This document shows positions 34,714-39,584 of a stretch of 39,584 nucleotides of DNA, in pieces (within the stretch, counting starts at the first letter, position 1; every line of letters begins with the position of its first letter). The notes under the pieces are model-generated. The model was not told the DNA's origin. It ran no database searches and saw only the letters and a program-made list of their open reading frames with translations. The position numbers and the translations under genes were made by a program. The stretch comes from Phycisphaerae bacterium (GTDB taxonomy: Bacteria > Planctomycetota > Phycisphaerae > UBA1845 > UTPLA1). Location: positions 1 to 39,584 of the forward strand of contig JAUIHO010000017.1 in the NCBI GenBank assembly GCA_030432035.1. Direction: 5' to 3'.

Positions 34714-35838
34714 GTGATGCGTATGCAACGCAACGCTGCAAATGTTGGAAGAGCGATACGCGCAACGGCGCGGGTTTGGATTTGCCTCGCGCTGTTTGCT
34801 GGCCCGCTATATGCTCAGGTCGTTGCAAACCGCCCGCGTGGCATTGGTCAGCCGCTGGCAGATTGGAACGCGTTTCTTCAAACACCCGCCCAGAAAATCG
34901 ACGAGCCATTGGCGTGGATGCATGCAGACGCCCAACGCCTTAACGCGATCGCGCAAGCGTTTAACGAAATCGAATTTAACAACCCCGCTGCGGCGAACAG
35001 CTTTGCCTTTCGCCGGGCGCAGGTCGATTCACGTCGATTGGCACTCACGCTAACCAGCGGCAGTGATGAAACGCTGCGCGCCACAGTCGATCGCATGTTG
35101 ATCGCCGAACCCAGCTTCGATATCGCGGCGCTGGCCGAGCGGACGGCGCTGTATCTCGACGAGTCCGACGAGATCGATTCCAAATGGGCGGATGAGGGCG
35201 ACGCGCTGCGGCACAATCGCGAAAACGACTATTGGCAATGTTATGCGGCGCACGAATTGGCATTGCCCATCGGTAAGCGCTTGGTGCTGCGCGCCGCGGA
35301 TGATTGGAACGTCGAGCGCTTAGAACGACTCGAATCGGATTTTGAAACGCATCACCCACGCCACCCGTGGACCAACGTCGTTGAGGGCCAGCGTCAATCA
35401 TTGACGCGGATGGGACAAACGCTAACTGCGAGCCTAACGTCGGTGGATGGCGGCTTGATTAAGTTGCCCGCCGTCGATCGACCGACGGTCTTGCTTGTGA
35501 TCGGGCCGACGCAAACACCGTCGCTCGATTGTTTGAATCAGATCGCCGCCGCACTGCAAGCGGGGCATGCGAATAACGCGTCCCTCGTGATTGCGGCGTT
35601 GGCACAAGATGAATCGACCGTGAAAGAGGCGTTGGCCGACTACGACTTTGTTGCGGCGTCGGGAATACTAAAGCGCGGTTTCCAAACGCCGTTGCTGCAA
35701 GACTACGACATACGTCGACTACCGACCGCGCTGTTGGCCGATGCGAACGGCAAGCTCGTCAATATCGTGCGTTCGAATAATTGGGACGACGAAGTTGCGA
35801 CGGCCGTGATCGAATTTATGTCGGTGGAATCGCGATGA
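34714..35838 (+). CDS. Exported protein with thioredoxin-like C-terminal domain
   Basis: Three start codons are possible at 34714 (GTG, right after the lspA TGA), 34717 and 34723 (ATG); the last gives the cleanest signal peptide (RVWICLALFAGPLYAQ). The middle part is helical and charged. The C-terminal ~110 residues look like a thioredoxin fold: RPTVLLVIGPTQTPSLDCLNQIAAAL, ASLVIAALAQDE, then a cis-Pro-like LPTALLADANGKLVNIV. The active site lacks CXXC; only one cysteine (SLDC) remains at its place, so disulfide exchange is doubtful. It follows lspA with no gap, as one transcription unit. The role is unknown; a periplasmic peroxiredoxin-like or binding function is possible. Confidence 0.8.
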   Translation: MMRMQRNAANVGRAIRATARVWICLALFAGPLYAQVVANRPRGIGQPLADWNAFLQTPAQKIDEPLAWMHADAQRLNAIAQAFNEIEFNNPAAANSFAFRRAQVDSRRLALTLTSGSDETLRATVDRMLIAEPSFDIAALAERTALYLDESDEIDSKWADEGDALRHNRENDYWQCYAAHELALPIGKRLVLRAADDWNVERLERLESDFETHHPRHPWTNVVEGQRQSLTRMGQTLTASLTSVDGGLIKLPAVDRPTVLLVIGPTQTPSLDCLNQIAAALQAGHANNASLVIAALAQDESTVKEALADYDFVAASGILKRGFQTPLLQDYDIRRLPTALLADANGKLVNIVRSNNWDDEVATAVIEFMSVESR

Positions 35839-36047
35839 ATTGAACTTGATTAAGAGTCGTATTTTGTGGCGAGCATTTGGGTGCAAATTGGCAGATACCA
35901 ATGCGGCTTCATTTACGGTTTCCGGGATTCTTACCGTTCTTCCAATGCTTAACCGGTGATACCGGTGCTCCTCCAATATGCTATTGATAACAACGTCGGG
36001 CAATTCGAAACTGGCGGGGCTATGGCTCTGCAGGATTAGGCTTCTTC

Positions 36048-36878
36048 TTAGTCTTTCGCCTGCCGCAACGCAATCAGCGTCAAATCGTCCGGCTTACTCG
36101 GCTCCGCATCGTCGGTCGGATTGACCATGCGATTGCGGCAGTTTTCGATCAGCTCGGTCGTCGATTTGGTCAGCTTTCCTTTGCGAATCAGCGCGACGAT
36201 TTCATCGGCGTGCAGGTTGTCGAATAAGCCGTCGGTCGCAAGCAGAACCGTATCGCGTGCGGCGAGCTTCAGCGGTGGGCCGACGTCGATGTGCATGCCG
36301 TCGTAGCCGACCATGTTGGAGACGATGTGCCGCTCTTCGTGGTGCATCGCTTCGACTTCGTCGATCAGCCCGGCTTCCACGCTATAACCGACCGGCGAAT
36401 GATCGACGGTCTTGAGTTTGAGCTTACTGCGCTGACTGGTAACCAATATGGTCGAATCGCCGGCGTGATAGCTGCGCAGCGTGCGCCCATCGATCTCGGC
36501 CACGGCCAGTGTTGTTGCAGGGTTGCCGCGCAGATCGAGCACGGCGCGGTTGGCCGCATCGAAGCCGGAAAGAATCGCGTCGCGCAAGTCGGCGTCGCCG
36601 CGATCGGTGGACTGCTGAATGGTATCTGCCAACGCCTGCAGCGCCGTTTGCGACGCCAGCGCGCCGTTGTCGTGTCCGCCCAATCCGTCGGCCACTGCCA
36701 CGACCAACTGTTGCGGGCCGACTTCTAAAATGAAAAATCCATCCTCATTGCTACGGTCGGCACAAGATGCGTCGCGCCAACCGTGCGAGAAATAGACGAT
36801 CTCGTGTTTGGAGCGCGTGACGGCCTCGCACGCTTCCATGTCTCGTTCGACACCGAGAATCAGTCGGTCATCTGCCAT
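36048..36878 (-). CDS. PP2C-family protein phosphatase
   Basis: The 276-residue protein (ATG at 36878) has the PP2C metal-site motifs RSNEDGFFI (E45, D46), VVAVADGLGGHDNG (D64, G65), VLLATDGLFDNL and DDLTLIAL. It removes phosphate from Ser/Thr of target proteins in the cytoplasm. The frame is open upstream to 36971, but the ATG at 36878 overlaps the TAA of the kinase gene by one base (TAATG), which marks the likely start. The pair kinase-then-phosphatase suggests that they act on the same target or on each other. Confidence 0.93.
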   Translation of the reverse strand: MADDRLILGVERDMEACEAVTRSKHEIVYFSHGWRDASCADRSNEDGFFILEVGPQQLVVAVADGLGGHDNGALASQTALQALADTIQQSTDRGDADLRDAILSGFDAANRAVLDLRGNPATTLAVAEIDGRTLRSYHAGDSTILVTSQRSKLKLKTVDHSPVGYSVEAGLIDEVEAMHHEERHIVSNMVGYDGMHIDVGPPLKLAARDTVLLATDGLFDNLHADEIVALIRKGKLTKSTTELIENCRNRMVNPTDDAEPSKPDDLTLIALRQAKD

Positions 36879-37624
36879 TAGCGCGACGTCCAAGGGAATG
36901 ATTCGAGGTATTCGCGCAGGTGCCGCGCCGTCGGAAACTTGCGGGTGATCAGATCGCGCCGCAATCCGCAACAGATTTGCTTAAGCTCCACGGGTTGGTG
37001 TTTGTAGTGCGAGGCGCCGCCAATGGCATCGTAAAGAATGCGAATCGACTGAATCACGTCTTCGCGAATCGTCGCTTTGCTGGGCGCGCCCCAGTGATAA
37101 AAGTCCACGACCTTAATATCGAAGTCGATGCCGCGCCGTTCGACGAGAATGTTCTCGTCGTGAATGTCGCCGTGGTATTCACCAACGGCGTGGATTTGTT
37201 CGAGACCCGTCGCAAAGGCGTGCATAAGGTGCAAGGCTTCGAAGGCACCGAGCCGGCTCTTGGGTTGGCGCTGCAGGAATTTGGATAGCAACTCGCCTTC
37301 GACGAATTCGCTGATGAGACAGGTGATATCGGTTTTGCGAAAGCGGATCACTTCCGAGTGATGGTATTGAATGACCATCGGACACTTGCGCAGGCGGTCG
37401 AGCTTCTTGGCGTAGAACTTGACGGCCTTGTCGCGTTGATTGCGCTGGGGGTAGAAGACTTTGGCGGCGCGGGGGATATCCGTACGCTTTTCGATGACCT
37501 TGTAGACTTCGCCTTCCCAACCGCCGCCGATGAATGAATCGACGACGTACTTATTCCCGATGACGCGCCCAGGTTGAAAGGCGAAGCTGTCGATCGTCGA
37601 TTGATTACTGGTCTTGCGCGACAA
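36878..37624 (-). CDS. Serine/threonine protein kinase-like protein
   Basis: The 248-residue protein is a single kinase domain without membrane helix. It has a glycine-rich loop IGGGWEGEV (32-40), the ATP lysine in RAAKVFYP (K55), the catalytic loop HGDIHDENIL (151-160) with D153 and N158, and VVDFYHWG (173-179) in the DFG place, with Y for G. The HGDxHxxN pattern recalls atypical or small-molecule kinases as well as Ser/Thr kinases. No sensor domain is attached. The start is probably a TTG at 37624, with poor ribosome site; a different start cannot be excluded. It overlaps the phosphatase gene as TAATG. The target is unknown. Confidence 0.88.
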   Translation of the reverse strand: MSRKTSNQSTIDSFAFQPGRVIGNKYVVDSFIGGGWEGEVYKVIEKRTDIPRAAKVFYPQRNQRDKAVKFYAKKLDRLRKCPMVIQYHHSEVIRFRKTDITCLISEFVEGELLSKFLQRQPKSRLGAFEALHLMHAFATGLEQIHAVGEYHGDIHDENILVERRGIDFDIKVVDFYHWGAPSKATIREDVIQSIRILYDAIGGASHYKHQPVELKQICCGLRRDLITRKFPTARHLREYLESFPWTSR

Positions 37625-37858
37625 AAGGTGATACCTGAGCTAGCTAGTCGTTCCCGAAACGCACGGTTGCCAATCCGAGTGGCGAAAACAATGGGCCACC
37701 ATTTTTTGCTTGCCATCAGAAACAATTTCGATCGTTATCGCAAGGACGATTTTGTTCGCACGCATGCTGACAAGCGGGCAGGCGTTTCGGTTCGAGCTGG
37801 CTATCTGATGCGATGATGAACGGGTTCGCCTAGGTGGTCTCGCTATCTAGCAGGTGAC

Positions 37859-38650
37859 CTACGTCGATTCATCCAGCGGCGTCAGTCGTCGTGCGTAAAG
37901 GCCGTCGGCCACGGCCAGATCGACTTGCACGGTCAACACGCCCGGCGTGCCGTAAGGTAAGTGCCGCATGCAAGCGCCGTCAGGATCGATCACGCACGTT
38001 GCCGATTCTGGATATCGCAGGCCGTAGTTCACGCTGGCGAAGTAGATGCGGTTCTCAATGCTCCGCATCATCATCGCCTTTTCGTAGTAAGGCGCACGCG
38101 CGTCGCCGAATTGCGCTAGCTCGACGCCCGTCGTGTCGCTGCCGGTATGGTGCGGATGGAAGACGACCTGCGCGCCGCGTCGCGCCGCCCAGCGTACGGT
38201 TTCGGGGTAACGCCACCCTTCATGGCAGATGACGATGCCAAACGTCAGGCTATCGATGGTGAAGACGCGGCGCTCGGTACCCGGAACGTAATGCGGATCT
38301 TCCGACGGCGCGAGTTGGTTCTTCGTTTGTACGCCGAGGATGGTGCCGTTGTTATCGATCACCGTCGCCGCGATTTGCCTACCGCTGGCCGCGAGATGTT
38401 CGTGGCAGAATATGGTGGTGATATTGGCATTACGTGCGCCGATCTGTGCTGCGGCGAGCACGTTGGCCTCGTCATTTTCGTCGAAGGGCAAGACGCTGAT
38501 GTCGGTGCCGCGCAGCCCCGGAAGGTATGCCTCCGGGAAGCACACGATTCGCGCGTCGGCAGCGGCAGCCTCGGCTTGCATGCGGGTGACGTGGCCGATT
38601 CCCTCGTCGATGGAATTCGCGACGGGCGGAGCGGCAAGAGCGATGATCAT
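37859..38650 (-). CDS. Carbon-nitrogen hydrolase (nitrilase superfamily)
   Basis: The 263-residue protein has the Glu-Lys-Cys triad of the family: E40 in CFPEAYLPG, K110 in QTKNQLAP and C142 in GIVICHEGWRYPE. The enzyme hydrolyses a C-N bond, usually an amide or carbamoyl group (such as omega-amidase or N-carbamoyl substrates), in the cytoplasm; the exact substrate cannot be read from sequence. AGGAG stands before the ATG. Length is normal for the family. It is separated from the kinase by 234 bases and is divergent from marR. Confidence 0.94.
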   Translation of the reverse strand: MIIALAAPPVANSIDEGIGHVTRMQAEAAAADARIVCFPEAYLPGLRGTDISVLPFDENDEANVLAAAQIGARNANITTIFCHEHLAASGRQIAATVIDNNGTILGVQTKNQLAPSEDPHYVPGTERRVFTIDSLTFGIVICHEGWRYPETVRWAARRGAQVVFHPHHTGSDTTGVELAQFGDARAPYYEKAMMMRSIENRIYFASVNYGLRYPESATCVIDPDGACMRHLPYGTPGVLTVQVDLAVADGLYARRLTPLDEST

Positions 38651-38799
38651 GGCGTCTGGGGCTCCTAAATTGACGGAGGTAGTCGGCGGAACTGTAGTTG
38701 AAAGCCGTGGATGTGGGTATCGACGCTTGTCGTTCGGCTTGGCTATGTGGGTGTAATATTCTGCAAAATAATGACTTGTGATCTTCTGTTAAAATATTC

Positions 38800-38828
38800 T
38801 TGACACAATATTTGTTATAACGTATATT
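38800..38828 (+). promoter_or_regulatory. marR promoter
   Basis: TTGACA (38800-38805) and TATATT (38823-38828) are separated by exactly 17 bases, a near-perfect sigma-70-type promoter. It is 20 bases before the marR ATG and has an operator-like palindrome across its spacer and -10 box. Confidence 0.88.
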
Positions 38829-38830
38829 GT
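38805..38830. promoter_or_regulatory. Putative MarR operator
   Basis: A 26-base imperfect palindrome has ACAATAT at 38805-38811 and ATATTGT at 38824-38830, with GTTA/TAAC at its centre; 11 of 13 positions pair. It covers the promoter spacer and the -10 box, so a bound dimer would block RNA polymerase. MarR proteins typically bind such sites of 16-26 bases and repress their own gene. Confidence 0.72.
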
Positions 38831-38847
38831 TTAGTGGAGGTTGAGCG

Positions 38848-39327
38848 ATGGCGAAATCACTGTTGCAAGGCGAGCTACGAAAAGAACGGCCCTTCGATCA
38901 CATTGAGCAGGAGGTGGCGTTGAACCTGCACCGGACGAGCGACGCGATCGAGCTGCGATTTGCCCGCATGTTCAAGTCGTTTGGATTGACGGGGCAGCAA
39001 TACAACGTGCTTCGGATATTGCGAGGTGTCGGCGGTGAAGGGTTGCCGTCGCAGGCCATCGGCGAGCGGATGATCACGTTCGATCCGGATGTGACGCGAC
39101 TGGTGGATCGCCTGTTAAAGTCGGACCTCGTCGAACGCGAGCGGAGTAAGACCGACCGGCGGGTGGTGCAGGTCAAGATCACGCCCAAGGGGCTCAGCCT
39201 GTTAAAGCAGATCGATCAACCGTTAAGTGATTTGCATCAGACGGTAATGGCGGGTCTGGACGCGAGTGAACTACAACAACTCAACGGTCTGCTCGAAAAG
39301 GTGCGTCGCAGTCTGCCGAGAGAGTAA
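38848..39327 (+). CDS. MarR-family transcriptional regulator
   Basis: The 159-residue protein has the MarR winged-helix pattern: LRFARMFKSFGLTGQQYNVLRIL, then SQAIGERM, DPDVTRLVDRL and the wing ERERSKTDRRVVQVKITPKG. C-terminal helices (LLKQIDQPLSDLHQTVMAGL) give the dimer. GGAGG stands before the ATG. It is followed by a DoxX gene on the same strand (61 bases), which it probably controls. Ligand is unknown; many MarR-DoxX pairs respond to phenolic, quinone or oxidative stress. Confidence 0.96.
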   Translation: MAKSLLQGELRKERPFDHIEQEVALNLHRTSDAIELRFARMFKSFGLTGQQYNVLRILRGVGGEGLPSQAIGERMITFDPDVTRLVDRLLKSDLVERERSKTDRRVVQVKITPKGLSLLKQIDQPLSDLHQTVMAGLDASELQQLNGLLEKVRRSLPRE

Positions 39328-39350
39328 CGTCGTATTTTTTTGGGGAATTA

Positions 39351-39364
39351 CTTGTTTGAACAAG
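39351..39364. promoter_or_regulatory. Palindrome upstream of doxX-like gene
   Basis: CTTGTT-TG-AACAAG is a perfect 6-bp dyad in the marR-doxX gap. Its core TTGTTNNAAC is shared with the operator-like site before marR (38812-38821), and GTTTGAACA is repeated at 39381-39389 next to the start codon. It could be a second MarR site. Confidence 0.5.
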
Positions 39365-39388
39365 CAAGTTGAAAATAGGAGTTTGAAC

Positions 39389-39584
39389 ATGGCTAACGAA
39401 CTGAAAACAACTTCGTCATTGGAAAACATCGGTGCATTGGTTGGGCGCTTTTTGTTGGTGTTCATCTTTTTGGCCAGCAGTGGCAACAAGATCACGAACT
39501 TCGGCCAAGTGCAAGGCTACATGGCCAGTCACGGCATGCCGGCGACGGGCATATTGCTGGCCGGAGCCATCGTGTTTCTGGTGG
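39389..39584 (+). CDS. DoxX-family membrane protein, N-terminal fragment
   Basis: The frame starts at the ATG (39389-39391) with AGGAG 7 bases before it, and runs off the right edge after 65 codons. The translation includes RFLLVFIFLASSGNKITNF and YMASHGMPATGILLAGA, the first helix and conserved Gly-Lys and MASxGMPxxG pattern of the DoxX/DoxD-like family. Such small four-helix membrane proteins are linked to redox or thiol stress. It lies in one unit with marR. Confidence 0.85.
   Translation, partial: MANELKTTSSLENIGALVGRFLLVFIFLASSGNKITNFGQVQGYMASHGMPATGILLAGAIVFLV

Noticed and set aside
35952..35966. ACCGGT-GAT-ACCGGT as another family-A repeat
   Set aside because: It shares only the ACCGGT core; the flanking GCTGTGGC and the TGT centre are missing, so chance is likely.

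Overview
The window is chromosomal DNA from a Gram-negative-type bacterium with high G+C content. The best fit is a planctomycete (Planctomycetota). This is inferred from gene content: ABC permease/CPBP-protease fusion, Cys-poor DksA-like protein, several SPFH proteins beside an ABC exporter, and large secreted proteins of no clear family. No rRNA, tRNA, CRISPR array, insertion sequence or prophage was seen. Both edges cut a gene.

Layout. 1-3060 (minus): a partial polysaccharide ABC permease overlapping a GT4 glycosyltransferase, then pyruvate kinase. About 3100-5300: an AT-richer segment with one unrecognised membrane-anchored protein. 5410-10575: a secreted protein, a Gly/Arg-rich EF-hand protein, a four-CBS protein and a HAD phosphatase, with two strong hairpin terminators. 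10610-20987 (minus): a six-gene block read as a 7-TM/SPFH fusion, an HflC-like protein, a third SPFH protein, an ABC ATPase, an ABC-2 permease and a 767-residue exported protein; a second ABC-2 permease is divergent at 21366. 22813-27414: a P1B metal ATPase and PriA, with short dyad repeats around them. 27667-30800: a NatA-like ATPase and a NatB-like permease fused to a CPBP protease. 30860-32987: a small exported protein, YajC and Tgt. 33271-35838: a DksA-like protein, LspA with a large insertion and a thioredoxin-fold exported protein, behind a near-consensus promoter. 36048-38650: a PP2C phosphatase and kinase-like protein that overlap, then a nitrilase-family hydrolase. 38800-39584: a MarR regulator with a clear promoter/operator and the start of a DoxX gene.

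How genes may work together. The main candidate for an undescribed system is 10610-22568: three SPFH membrane-scaffold proteins next to an ABC-2 exporter with one ATPase and two permeases, and no FtsH gene in the window. This suggests, by inference only, an exporter organised or quality-controlled by SPFH assemblies. Other coherent modules are the kinase/phosphatase pair, Tgt-YajC, DksA-LspA and MarR-DoxX.
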